The notes below the pieces were generated by a model. The model saw nothing but the letters and a program-made list of their open reading frames with translations, had not been told where the DNA came from and did no database searches. DNA of 64,000 nt from Chryseobacterium populi (GTDB lineage Bacteria; Bacteroidota; Bacteroidia; Flavobacteriales; Weeksellaceae): assembly GCF_000282115.1 (NCBI RefSeq), contig NZ_AKJY01000032.1, forward strand, positions 44,623 through 108,622, read 5' to 3'. Both the position numbers and the translations under genes were made by a program. Position 1 is the first letter of the stretch. Each line of letters opens with the position of its first letter. Shown piece by piece: positions 26,073-35,181 of this stretch.

Positions 26073-29000
26073 TTAGAATTTTAATGTTACATTGATACCG
26101 ATGTCACGTGTTGTTGGAAGAACCCCGATAGAATTACCTTTTGAAGCCAGCCCGTTACCTGTTCCTGCTTCAGGATCCGCGTAAGGTAAGTTTTTGTGAA
26201 TAATCCAAAGGTTTCTTCCTACCAAAGAAATTTTAGCTTCCTGTAAAGAAGTATTTTTCAATATAGATTTCGGAAGGCTGTAACCAATACTTGCTTCTCT
26301 TAATTTAACATATGAAGCATCATATACAAATCTGCTGTTCGGCATTCTTCTATATCCGTCTACGTTACCGAAAGTACCTGGTGCAATCGTAGGTGTTGTG
26401 TTCACCTGTCCGTTAGGATTTACTCCAGGATTGATAACACCAGCTGTTCTATAATCTCCTACTGCTGTTTCTTCATACAAACCAGTGGCAAGACCATAAT
26501 ACATATCTGTTGAATAAACATCTCCACCATGTTTAACGTCAATTAAGAAGCTAACTGAGATTCCTTTATAATTGAAGCTGTTCCTGATACCACCAATCCA
26601 ATCCGGAGTGATATTACCGATTACCTGGTTAGGGTTTCTTAAATATCTACCGGTAGCAGGATCAACTACGCGCTCTCCATTTAAATAAACATAATCTGAT
26701 CCTACAAGAGCACCGAAAGCTTCACCCACTCTTGCATTTAAAGAAATTCCCCCTTGATAAGATGCCAATAAATAGTTTTTTGCATCGCCATATAAAGAAA
26801 CTACTTCATTTTCATTTTTAGACCAGTTCACATCAACATCCCAACTGAAATTGGAAGTTTTGAATGGTGTTCCGTTTAGCTGAACTTCAATTCCTTTGTT
26901 ATTAATCTGTCCTGCATTTACCAGGAATGTTCTGTATCCTGTAGCTGAAGAAACCGGTAGATTAATAATCTGGTCAAGTGTACGCGTTTTATAAACAGCA
27001 ACATCAAATCCTAATCTGTTTTTTAAGAATTGAGCTTCCATACCGAATTCTAATTCTTTAGACCTTTGTGGTTTCAGGTCCGGATTGGCCAAAAAGTATG
27101 ATTGATCTACCAATCCGGTGTTTCCAAATCCACCTCTTACCCTGTATGTATTCTGTAGTTGATAATTGACTGTTGATGAACCTACTTCCGCATAGTTCGC
27201 TCTCACTTTCCAGAAGCTTAACCAGTTTTGTTTCCATAATTCTGAAAGAATCAAAGATCCTGTCGCTGAATAATAATCATAGGTATTATTTTCTTTCGGA
27301 AGGTTTGAGCTTCTGTCTACCCTGTAAGTTCCGTCTACAAACAATAAATTTTTATATCCGAATGAAGCTGTAGCATATAAACTTGAAGTAAGCCATTTTG
27401 CATAGTTTTCATCCGGTGGAATGATCGGACTGGCAGAATTTGAGATAGCAAATAATCCCGGAGTTGCCAGACCACCTTCTGTACTTGCATAGACACCGTC
27501 ACTTAAGTTTCTTCTTACGTTCCCCCCTAAGATACCACTTACGTTTAAATCGTCTGTAATATCAAATTTATAATTGGCAAATACGTCGAAGTTGGTTTCC
27601 GCAGTTCTTACATCCTGACGGGAATATCCTGAAGTTACATTATTTCCTGAAGCCCCAAATGCCTGGGGTAAAGATCCGTTCATCAATCTTTGCTCAATCA
27701 GCATCTGCATATTGTCATAAGATAACTTCCCTGTAATCCCGAAATTTTTAGAAACATCATATTTTAGCTGAGCATAGCTGAATGTTCTTGTTCTTGAATC
27801 CGACTGGTAATTCTGATATCTTTGGAAATATGGATTATTCCAGTATGCAGGTGTTCCATCTGCACCTGAAGTTCTGTTCCAGGTATTATTGGAATTATTT
27901 GTTCTGGCATAGGCATCTCTCAGCTCATACAAATCCACGTTGGTCTGCCACCATTGTCTGAAACCGGTCACAATATTATCTGAATATCCGGTTTCATTTC
28001 TACCCTTAGTATCCTGAATTGTTAAGGTTGAGAAAACTGTAGCATGAAGTTTATCCGTAAAGTCATAGCTAAATTTTGCTGTCAAACTGTTTTTTCTCAA
28101 ATCGGAATTCGGTAGTAAACCATTGGAAAGCATATTTGAATATGACAAAGATATATTGGATGACTTATTTCCTTTTTCTAATGAAATTGAGTTAACATAG
28201 GTAACCGGGTTTTCGAAAAATTTAATCGGCCCGTTTTTAGCAGCTACCCAAGGTGTTGCTTTTCCATAATAAGGTGAAGTAGGATCATATGAATACCATT
28301 GACGTACCATCAAATTAGGATTAAACTCGGCACCATAAGATGCATCTTCCGTAAGTGGTACCTGAAACTCACCGGTATCCGGGTCATGATTAAAATATTC
28401 ATCAGGATTGCCATCACCATTCGTATCATTTCCGTATTGGGGGCCGTAGCCTGCTCCATATCTTGTCTGATATTTAGGGAATGTAGATTTATCGATAAAA
28501 CCTACATTTACACTCGAATTTAATGTTACTCCCCAACTTCCGTCCTGTTTTCCTCGTCCGTTTTTAGTAACAATCAAAATAACCCCATCACTTCCACGCT
28601 CACCATATAAAGCTGAAGCCGCAGCTCCTTTAAGAACGTTTATACTTTCTATATCATTTTGGTTGATATCAGATAAAAAGTTTCCATAATCAAATATTGA
28701 TCCTTTAATAGTACCATTATTTACCGGAGATCCATCTATTACGATTAACGGGGCACCTCCACTTAAAGATTTATACCCTCTAATCAATAAATTTGAAGAC
28801 CCACCAAAGTTGTTGTTTGTGTTTACCTGTAGACCGGCCACTTTACCTGAAAGTAATCCCGCAACGTTTCCGGTATTAGTCGTTCCTCCGGTAAGGGCTT
28901 CAGCCTTTACTTCTTCAGAGGCATATCCTAATGATTTCTTTTCTCTTTTAATCCCCAAGGCAGTCACAACGACTCCCTCAATATCCTGTGTTCTTACGGT

Positions 29001-29084
29001 ATCACTTGTCTTTTGCTGTGCATTTACAATAGCTAAAGACGAAGACAATACAAGAGTAAGCACACTCGCTGTTAGTTTCTTCAT
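26073..29084 (-). CDS. SusC/RagA-family TonB-linked outer-membrane transporter (pair 1)
   Basis: 1003 residues from ATG 29084; the longer non-ATG start was dropped because MKKLTASVLTLVLSSSL is a clean signal peptide. After cleavage near VNAQ, the chain goes straight to the TonB-box-like region DIEGVVVTALG and the plug (IRGYKSLSGG, LKGAAASALYG, GVILIVTKNG), then a 22-strand barrel ending in INVTLKF. It lacks the N-terminal carboxypeptidase-D-like domain common in SusC, a short form. It works with the SusD just downstream in energised uptake. The N-terminus is clearly related to pair 2. Confidence 0.94.
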   Translation of the reverse strand: MKKLTASVLTLVLSSSLAIVNAQQKTSDTVRTQDIEGVVVTALGIKREKKSLGYASEEVKAEALTGGTTNTGNVAGLLSGKVAGLQVNTNNNFGGSSNLLIRGYKSLSGGAPLIVIDGSPVNNGTIKGSIFDYGNFLSDINQNDIESINVLKGAAASALYGERGSDGVILIVTKNGRGKQDGSWGVTLNSSVNVGFIDKSTFPKYQTRYGAGYGPQYGNDTNGDGNPDEYFNHDPDTGEFQVPLTEDASYGAEFNPNLMVRQWYSYDPTSPYYGKATPWVAAKNGPIKFFENPVTYVNSISLEKGNKSSNISLSYSNMLSNGLLPNSDLRKNSLTAKFSYDFTDKLHATVFSTLTIQDTKGRNETGYSDNIVTGFRQWWQTNVDLYELRDAYARTNNSNNTWNRTSGADGTPAYWNNPYFQRYQNYQSDSRTRTFSYAQLKYDVSKNFGITGKLSYDNMQMLIEQRLMNGSLPQAFGASGNNVTSGYSRQDVRTAETNFDVFANYKFDITDDLNVSGILGGNVRRNLSDGVYASTEGGLATPGLFAISNSASPIIPPDENYAKWLTSSLYATASFGYKNLLFVDGTYRVDRSSNLPKENNTYDYYSATGSLILSELWKQNWLSFWKVRANYAEVGSSTVNYQLQNTYRVRGGFGNTGLVDQSYFLANPDLKPQRSKELEFGMEAQFLKNRLGFDVAVYKTRTLDQIINLPVSSATGYRTFLVNAGQINNKGIEVQLNGTPFKTSNFSWDVDVNWSKNENEVVSLYGDAKNYLLASYQGGISLNARVGEAFGALVGSDYVYLNGERVVDPATGRYLRNPNQVIGNITPDWIGGIRNSFNYKGISVSFLIDVKHGGDVYSTDMYYGLATGLYEETAVGDYRTAGVINPGVNPNGQVNTTPTIAPGTFGNVDGYRRMPNSRFVYDASYVKLREASIGYSLPKSILKNTSLQEAKISLVGRNLWIIHKNLPYADPEAGTGNGLASKGNSIGVLPTTRDIGINVTLKF

Positions 29085-29102
29085 ATCAAATTTATTTTTG
29101 CG

Positions 29103-29139
29103 TTGTTGCAAATTTGTAAAACTTTCTTAAAAACACAAA
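29103..29139 (-). promoter_or_regulatory. Promoter of SusC pair 1
   Basis: On the minus strand TTTG (29136-29139), 19 nt, then CAAATTTG (29109-29116), one base off the TAnnTTTG consensus. The block 29103-29126 matches 34401-34424 before the other SusC gene at 22 of 24 positions, so both operons share a promoter sequence. Confidence 0.65.
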
Positions 29140-29660
29140 AGAAAATTACATAAATTTAACAATGTTTCAAAAAAATATAAAAAAAACATAGTTTTAATCA
29201 ATAATATTTGTTAAATACAAAACATTTAACAAAAACAAGTTCTCATAAAAATAAAATGATTGAATATAATAAATAGAACTAAAAAAACGAATTTTATATC
29301 ATAAATAGATGAAATAATAATTAAAAACAGCCCAAAAACAAGCATAATACATTTATAATCAACAAATTAAAGTATTAAAAAACAACAAATATTGCTTAAT
29401 ACTTAAAATAATTCAACACTTATGGATAAATAAAACAATGCGATGCATATATTTTTTTTGTCTGACAAATGTTAAAATAGGTGAAAATTATAAAAAGTTT
29501 ACAAAGATTAAAATAAAAAAAAATCTAAAAAATGCTGCTTATAAATAAAAAATTATAGCAAATAATATATATACTTAATGAATTCATTAAGACAAATATT
29601 TTATAGATGATTTTTAAATTGAATAGTTGATACATCAAATTTAATACAAGCATATATAAA
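29140..29660. other. Long AT-rich intergenic stretch, no gene seen
   Basis: About 520 nt upstream of SusC pair 1, very rich in A and T with frequent stops in all frames. I see no RNA gene or palindrome of note. An ORF reading out of the SusD gene at 29525-29797 is not credible. Confidence 0.6.
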
Positions 29661-29664
29661 ACAA

Positions 29665-29689
29665 AAAAACCGCCTTTGAGGCGGTTTTT
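29665..29689 (-). terminator. Terminator of the second SusCD operon
   Basis: Arms AAAAACCGCC (29665-29674) and GGCGGTTTTT (29680-29689) close a 5-nt loop, 22 nt past the SusD stop at 29712. Confidence 0.9.
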
Positions 29690-29711
29690 AAATATTAAAA
29701 TTGTTCTGATA

Positions 29712-31370
29712 TTAATTCTGGTTCCAGAATGGAGTAGAACTATTTTTTGTAAATAATTGTGCGGTCGAAAGGCTTGGAACATTCGATGGGTTAGCACTGT
29801 ATTCCGAAGTAGGATACTGTAGTCTGTACGGTTTTCTTGTCTGATTCGCCGTTACAGCTAAAGGAATAAATGGATAACCTGTTCTGTTATACTCGACAAA
29901 TGATTCAAGAGGAGTTGCATTTACAGTAGAAATCCATTTCTGTGTCATAATTGCCTCTAACTTCTGAGCATCTGACCCTGTCCACCCTAAACCAGCTGTA
30001 TTAGCTATTTGAGTAAAATAAGCTCCTGCAGTAGCACCAAAGTAAGTAAACGAATCAGTAATACCCTGATCAAATTTTGTTTGTGCACTATAATTAAACA
30101 ATGAAGGCCATCTTAAAGCAGCTTCGGCCTGTAAGAAACTACTTTCAGCAGCTGTCATCATAACACCTCCGCGTCCATTTGCTAAGGTTAATAAAGAACC
30201 ACTAGTTGCACCACCAATAAAGTTACCATTAGCAAAAGCCGAAACATTTCTACTTGATGGACTATTAGGATCTTGAGGAGCTCCTGGCTGACCTGCTGTA
30301 GCACCTTGTCTTGTTCCTTTCAATCTTGTAAATGTTTGTCCATTAAATGTATAGGTAACATTGGTAAATTGTCTAGTTCTTCTTGGATCCTTAATATTAT
30401 TAAACTTGGCATAATATGCTTCTGTAGAATTGAGAATCGCATTTCCTTCCAAAGTATTAGCCAAGTGCTCAGATACAGTTACAATTACATAGTTTGCAGG
30501 TCTTTGTCCAGCTGCTGTAGCAAAATAATTTAATACAAAAGGATGCATCGAATCATTGTTTGCTGTAGAATATCCTGGATTTTCTTTTACCGTCTCGTTG
30601 ATAAATAAACCAGTAAAGCCGTTAGCATTACCTTCTGCAGAAAGCTTAGCCAACTCCTGATCTCTGAAAGAAGCCATTGTACCTGTAACATTAGACATTC
30701 TAATAAGGTATCTCAGCTTAATTGTATTTGCAAATTGTCTCCATTTAGCCATACCTGCAGCACCACCTCCGAAAACAATATCACTTGCTCCTGCAGATTC
30801 CGCAAGAGGTTGAGCTTCATCTATAATATCAATAGCTGTATTAAGATTATCAATTGAAGCCTTATAAATTGTTTCATCATTATCATATTTCGGATGTAGA
30901 TTAGCCTGTCCTTTAAATGCTTCAGTATAAGGAGCATCACCATATAAATCAACAATGTACTGCATGTAGAAAGACTTCATAATTTTCGCGATAGCGATAT
31001 AATTATCTTGCTTATGATCAGCGTTAGGATAATTTTCAATAAAATTAAACGTATTAAGGTTCAAATAAATATTATCCCAGATCCCACTATAAAATGAGCT
31101 GTTTACATTTAGAGTATTTTCAGCACTGAATGTTTCTCCATATGAATAAACATTACAAGACCAGTTATTCATCATTAAATTACCCAATCTCATCATATCA
31201 GTACCCTGAGTTCTGTAAATTTCAGAAATAGCTCCTGGTAATGCTAAACTTGGTAGAATATTTTCTGCCGGAACAGAGTTAGGATTTTCATTGATATCTA
31301 GATAGTTATTACATGAGGTTGCTGTTAGCCCCATCAACACCAAAGGAATTAAAAATTTTATCTTTTTCAT
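29712..31370 (-). CDS. SusD/RagB-family nutrient-binding lipoprotein (pair 2)
   Basis: 552 residues. Lipoprotein signal ending GLTATSC (Cys20), then NNYLDINENPNSVPAENILP, the family's N-terminal pattern. Helical repeats follow, with YMQYIVDLYGDAPYTEAF (near 140) and SFLQAEAALRWP (near 415) as SusD hallmarks. It begins 4 nt after the SusC stop at 31375. It is longer than the SusD of pair 1 and only distantly similar, so the two systems probably recognise different ligands. Proline/serine-rich loop around 360-375 (QPGAPQDPNSPSSRN) is a local peculiarity. Confidence 0.92.
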   Translation of the reverse strand: MKKIKFLIPLVLMGLTATSCNNYLDINENPNSVPAENILPSLALPGAISEIYRTQGTDMMRLGNLMMNNWSCNVYSYGETFSAENTLNVNSSFYSGIWDNIYLNLNTFNFIENYPNADHKQDNYIAIAKIMKSFYMQYIVDLYGDAPYTEAFKGQANLHPKYDNDETIYKASIDNLNTAIDIIDEAQPLAESAGASDIVFGGGAAGMAKWRQFANTIKLRYLIRMSNVTGTMASFRDQELAKLSAEGNANGFTGLFINETVKENPGYSTANNDSMHPFVLNYFATAAGQRPANYVIVTVSEHLANTLEGNAILNSTEAYYAKFNNIKDPRRTRQFTNVTYTFNGQTFTRLKGTRQGATAGQPGAPQDPNSPSSRNVSAFANGNFIGGATSGSLLTLANGRGGVMMTAAESSFLQAEAALRWPSLFNYSAQTKFDQGITDSFTYFGATAGAYFTQIANTAGLGWTGSDAQKLEAIMTQKWISTVNATPLESFVEYNRTGYPFIPLAVTANQTRKPYRLQYPTSEYSANPSNVPSLSTAQLFTKNSSTPFWNQN

Positions 31371-31374
31371 TTTT

Positions 31375-34300
31375 TTAAAAAGTTACGTTAATATTGAAAC
31401 CAAAAGTTCTTGCAGTTGGGTACTGACTGATAGCCTGGAATCCGCCTCCGTTACCCGATGTATTGGTAACTTCCGGGTCTCCGAAGTTTCTGTTTGACTT
31501 TGCATACCATACAAATGGGTTTCTAGCATAAGCACCTACTGTCACGCTGTTAACAAATGTATTACTAATCCAGTTTTTAGGAAATCTATAGCTTAATGAA
31601 ATTTCTCTGATTTTAAGAGCCGTACCATCAACTACGAATTCTTCAGCAATATCATCCTGATATGCACCTGTAAAATAAGACATAACATGTTGATAATCTC
31701 CAACACCTCCTACAGGCGTTGTGTTTGCTACATACTGACCATTTACTAACTGTACTGAGTTAGGAATAACATAACCTTGAGAACGATCAAACTCTGCAGT
31801 TTTCTCTAATAGACCGGTGAAACCTAGCAAATTTTTCGATGCAGAAATAAAACTATTACCTGTTCTATAATCTCCAACTGCTCTTAAAGTGAAACCTTTA
31901 TACCTTACTGTAGTTCCGAAAGTAAGAATATAGTCTGGATTTACTTTTCCTAAGATTTCATAATCACTGCTTACTACAGGTAAACCATTAGCTCCAACTA
32001 TGATATTACCGTTAGGATCCCTTTGGTATTTAGTACCGATGATCATAGGCATTTGCTGTCCAACAACCGCAGCAATACTTGCCGGGATACCGGAACCAGC
32101 GTTAGCAATGATTACTCTGTCTCCTCCGCCTTCTAAGCTTAAAACTTCAGATCTGTATTGAGAATAAGACCCATTTAAATTCCACTCAAAGTCAGCACTT
32201 TTGAAAGGGGTAATTCCTAAATCTACTTCGAAACCTTTGTTTCTCATAGTTCCTACGTTATCAAGCACGGCATTAAATCCTGTCGGTGTTGGTAAAGTAG
32301 CATTAGTAATTAAATCTTCTGTCTTAGTATTATAGTAAGATCCCTCAAGAGTAATACGATCTTTTAGGAAACCTAATGCTAAATTTGCTTCAAATGTGTT
32401 GTTAAATTCCGGTTTAATATCTGGTGAAACCGGATTTCTGTTTGGCCTGTAAGAAACTAAAGGCCCGAACGGATATCCTGTAGGAATTACTCCAACCTCA
32501 TCCAAAGCATATACACCAATATTACTTGAGTTACCTGTTCTTGTATATGAAGCACTTAATTTCATATAGTTAAGAACATCATTTTTAAAGCTTGCAAAAG
32601 CTTTTGTAGGAATAAAAGACGCTCCTAATGAGTAATAAGAATATCCTTGGTTTTTATAATCATCTGTATAAGTAGGTCTAACACTTAAAACTGATGATTG
32701 CTCATAACGGAACGTTCCATTTACAAATAAGAAATCTTTATATCCTAAATCAACATTGGCAAACCAAGCAGCACTTCTTACTCTTGACTTCCCATTGTCT
32801 AGATTATACCATGGAGTATTATTAACCACATTATTAATATTATACCAACCTGGTATTCTTAAATTAGTTCCTCCGATGGCCATATTATCATCCTTAGCAT
32901 CTTGAAGGTTACTACCAATGTTAGCTTTTAAATTAAGATTCTCCGTTAAATCATAGTTGAAATTTAACATTAAGTCTCCATAATATTTCCAGCTTTTGCT
33001 CATGCTTTTATTATAAGCAGATGTAATTGCAGTGTAACCAAAATCAAAAATAGTGGAGCCATCAAAAAGAGGATAACCTGTATTTTCCCAAGGAATAGCA
33101 TCAGATGGTGTAAACTGATCATTATAAGATTCAGTTACACTGGATGTTGTTAATAAATTCCCTGTATAAGTTAAACTAATATTTTTATTAAACTCATATG
33201 CTAAATTAACGATTCCATTAAAAGTAGTCGTATTGTTATTATTTCTAAAATGATCTCTTAACCAATATGGATTGGTAGCATAAGGAGTCCAATGTCCACT
33301 AACTCCAGAATTTCTATAATCCTTAACATTAACGTTTGCTGGCGTTTGCAATAACATACCATATAAATTACCACCAGTTTGAGCAGTATTTTGATCTATT
33401 ACATTAAATGTCCCGTCAATTCTGAATTTACCTAACTGCTTTCCTGCTTTGAAGAAAAATGTATTTCTTTTAAGGTTATCACCATCAACCATAAACTGGT
33501 TTTCTAAACGGTTAACAGACAAATATGCATATGCATCATCTCCACCAACATTCATTGATAAACCATTCTGTGTCAAGATACCATTGTTGAAGAACTTCTT
33601 AATATTATCCTTCTGATATCCATAATTTGCCATATTCAGACTACCATCAGCCTGTGGTAATCCCACAGGTAGTAATTGTCCTCCTAATCCCGGAGTTGAC
33701 CATAGTGGTCCCCAAGATGTATTTTCGTAAGGAACCCAGTTGGTACCATTGTAGTCAGTACCGTCAAAACTTGTGTCCTGAATACCTTGACCGTATACAG
33801 ATTGTCTTAATGGCAATTTGTATATTGAAGAGATATCAACAGAAGAAGTTAAATTGAACTGAATTTTACTTGATTTAGAACCTCTTTTAGTTGTTACTAC
33901 GATAACACCATTACTTCCTTTCTCTCCGTATAAAGCAGCTCCTTGCTGTCCTTTAATTACGTTTATATTTTCAATAATTTCAGGAGGTAATTGTTGGAAA
34001 ATTGAAGTTGTTGAAATTGTTCCATCAATAATAATCAAGGCAGTATTATTACCTGTGATAGATCTGTTACCTCTTAATACAATACGAGTACTAGAATTTA
34101 CAGAGTTATCTAAGGTATTAATTTGTAAACCTGATACTTTAGCAGTTAATGCCTGCGCAATATTCGGGTTACCTCCGTTACTGATTTCCTGGTTATTTAA
34201 AACCTTGTTACTGGAAATAACAGCATCCTGTCTCTTTTTAATACCAAGAGCTCCAGTCACTACGACTTCTCGTATGTCTTGAGTTCTCAGAGTATCGCCT

Positions 34301-34377
34301 TGTGTATTTTGTGCATTCACAACCACAAAAGAGGAAGTAAGAACTATAGCCAAAACACTTGTAGTTAATTTCTTCAT
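31375..34377 (-). CDS. SusC/RagA-family TonB-linked outer-membrane transporter (pair 2)
   Basis: 1000 residues from ATG 34377. Signal peptide MKKLTTSVLAIVLTSSFVVV is close to that of pair 1, then DTLRTQDIREVVVTGALGIK as the TonB-box region, the plug with LRGNRSITGNN and VIKGQQGAALYGEKGSNGV, and a barrel ending FGFNINVTF. As in pair 1 the carboxypeptidase-like domain is absent. Head-to-tail order, similar leader and promoter point to an old tandem duplication followed by strong divergence of the barrels. It is divergent from rnhB with 119 nt between starts. Confidence 0.94.
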   Translation of the reverse strand: MKKLTTSVLAIVLTSSFVVVNAQNTQGDTLRTQDIREVVVTGALGIKKRQDAVISSNKVLNNQEISNGGNPNIAQALTAKVSGLQINTLDNSVNSSTRIVLRGNRSITGNNTALIIIDGTISTTSIFQQLPPEIIENINVIKGQQGAALYGEKGSNGVIVVTTKRGSKSSKIQFNLTSSVDISSIYKLPLRQSVYGQGIQDTSFDGTDYNGTNWVPYENTSWGPLWSTPGLGGQLLPVGLPQADGSLNMANYGYQKDNIKKFFNNGILTQNGLSMNVGGDDAYAYLSVNRLENQFMVDGDNLKRNTFFFKAGKQLGKFRIDGTFNVIDQNTAQTGGNLYGMLLQTPANVNVKDYRNSGVSGHWTPYATNPYWLRDHFRNNNNTTTFNGIVNLAYEFNKNISLTYTGNLLTTSSVTESYNDQFTPSDAIPWENTGYPLFDGSTIFDFGYTAITSAYNKSMSKSWKYYGDLMLNFNYDLTENLNLKANIGSNLQDAKDDNMAIGGTNLRIPGWYNINNVVNNTPWYNLDNGKSRVRSAAWFANVDLGYKDFLFVNGTFRYEQSSVLSVRPTYTDDYKNQGYSYYSLGASFIPTKAFASFKNDVLNYMKLSASYTRTGNSSNIGVYALDEVGVIPTGYPFGPLVSYRPNRNPVSPDIKPEFNNTFEANLALGFLKDRITLEGSYYNTKTEDLITNATLPTPTGFNAVLDNVGTMRNKGFEVDLGITPFKSADFEWNLNGSYSQYRSEVLSLEGGGDRVIIANAGSGIPASIAAVVGQQMPMIIGTKYQRDPNGNIIVGANGLPVVSSDYEILGKVNPDYILTFGTTVRYKGFTLRAVGDYRTGNSFISASKNLLGFTGLLEKTAEFDRSQGYVIPNSVQLVNGQYVANTTPVGGVGDYQHVMSYFTGAYQDDIAEEFVVDGTALKIREISLSYRFPKNWISNTFVNSVTVGAYARNPFVWYAKSNRNFGDPEVTNTSGNGGGFQAISQYPTARTFGFNINVTF

Positions 34378-34400
34378 ATTTAAATTGATTATTTTTTTTA

Positions 34401-34438
34401 TTATTGCAAATATGTAAAACTTTCCCAAAGTAACCAAA
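34401..34438 (-). promoter_or_regulatory. Promoter of SusC pair 2
   Basis: Minus-strand TTTG (34435-34438), 20 nt, then CATATTTG (34407-34414). The block 34401-34424 is shared with the promoter of pair 1 at 22 of 24 positions. Confidence 0.6.
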
Positions 34439-34496
34439 TATTTTGTTAAAAATATTTAATATTGCATGGTTTTATTTCACGTTATCTTATATATTT

Positions 34497-35081
34497 ATGG
34501 ATTTAATAAAAAAATGGTCGAATTTTTATGTTGAGGCAGGGTGTGATGAAGTAGGTAGAGGCTGCTTATGTGGTCCTGTCGTTGCCGCTGCAGTCATTTT
34601 AGATCATAATTTTAACCAAAATTTAGTTAATGATTCAAAAAAATTAACTTTTAAAACAAGGATGGACCTTGATAACTATATAAAAGACAATGTTAAAGAC
34701 TATGCCATCGCCGAACTGCCACCATTATTTATCGACACCCATAATATTCTCAACGCAAGCATTCATGCTATGCATCTGGCGCTGGATCAATTAAAAATAA
34801 GGCCGGAACTCATCCTTGTAGATGGAAACAAGTTTCATCCTTATAATTATATACCTCATGAATGTATTATTAAAGGAGACTCAAAAGTTCTTTCTATTGC
34901 TGCGGCTTCTATTCTGGCTAAAAACTACAGGGACAGACTAATGATTGAGCTCCATGAAGAATTTCCGGAGTATGGCTGGAATACAAATTTCGGGTATGCC
35001 ACCAAAAAGCACCAGGAAGCCTTAATAAAATTCGGGCCGACGAAACACCACAGACAATCGTTCAGGCTTAAATATGATTGA
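34497..35081 (+). CDS. rnhB: Ribonuclease HII
   Basis: 194 residues from ATG 34497; an upstream TTG start was dropped. The enzyme cuts RNA-DNA hybrids and removes misincorporated ribonucleotides. The N-terminal catalytic block is CDEVGRGCLCGPVVAAAV (residues 16-33), with metal-binding Asp17 and Glu18, and the third carboxylate is Asp109 in LVDGNKF. KGDSKVLSIAAASILAK and the C-terminal HHRQSF tract are typical. The DEVGRG variant replaces the more common DEAGRG. It converges on yidC. Confidence 0.96.
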   Translation: MDLIKKWSNFYVEAGCDEVGRGCLCGPVVAAAVILDHNFNQNLVNDSKKLTFKTRMDLDNYIKDNVKDYAIAELPPLFIDTHNILNASIHAMHLALDQLKIRPELILVDGNKFHPYNYIPHECIIKGDSKVLSIAAASILAKNYRDRLMIELHEEFPEYGWNTNFGYATKKHQEALIKFGPTKHHRQSFRLKYD

Positions 35082-35083
35082 GC

Positions 35084-35106
35084 AGTTATAAATGATGAGT
35101 TGAGAG
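35084..35106. repeat. Single unit of an intergenic repeat also seen after radA
   Basis: This 23-nt stretch just after the rnhB stop matches the arm of the 41135-41305 inverted repeat (AGTTATAAATTATGAGTTAAG with two changes). It is a likely scattered fragment of the same element. Confidence 0.5.
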
Positions 35107-35132
35107 ACAAATTGATACTACTATACCAATAA

Positions 35133-35162
35133 AAAAGAGAAGCAATAATTTGCTTCTCTTTT
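35133..35162. terminator. Bidirectional terminator rnhB / yidC
   Basis: Perfect 13-bp arms AAAAGAGAAGCAA (35133-35145) and TTGCTTCTCTTTT (35150-35162) between two convergent genes. Confidence 0.9.
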
Positions 35163-35181
35163 ACTATATATAAGGTATATA

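Noticed and set aside
29525..29797. 90-codon ORF on the minus strand
   Set aside because: It begins inside the SusD gene and runs through the terminator at 29665-29689 into AT-rich DNA; the peptide shows no family pattern.
24573..34377. Polysaccharide utilisation locus
   Set aside because: Two SusCD pairs are present, but no glycoside hydrolase, lyase, sulfatase, anti-sigma pair or hybrid two-component sensor is next to them, so a glycan role is not supported.
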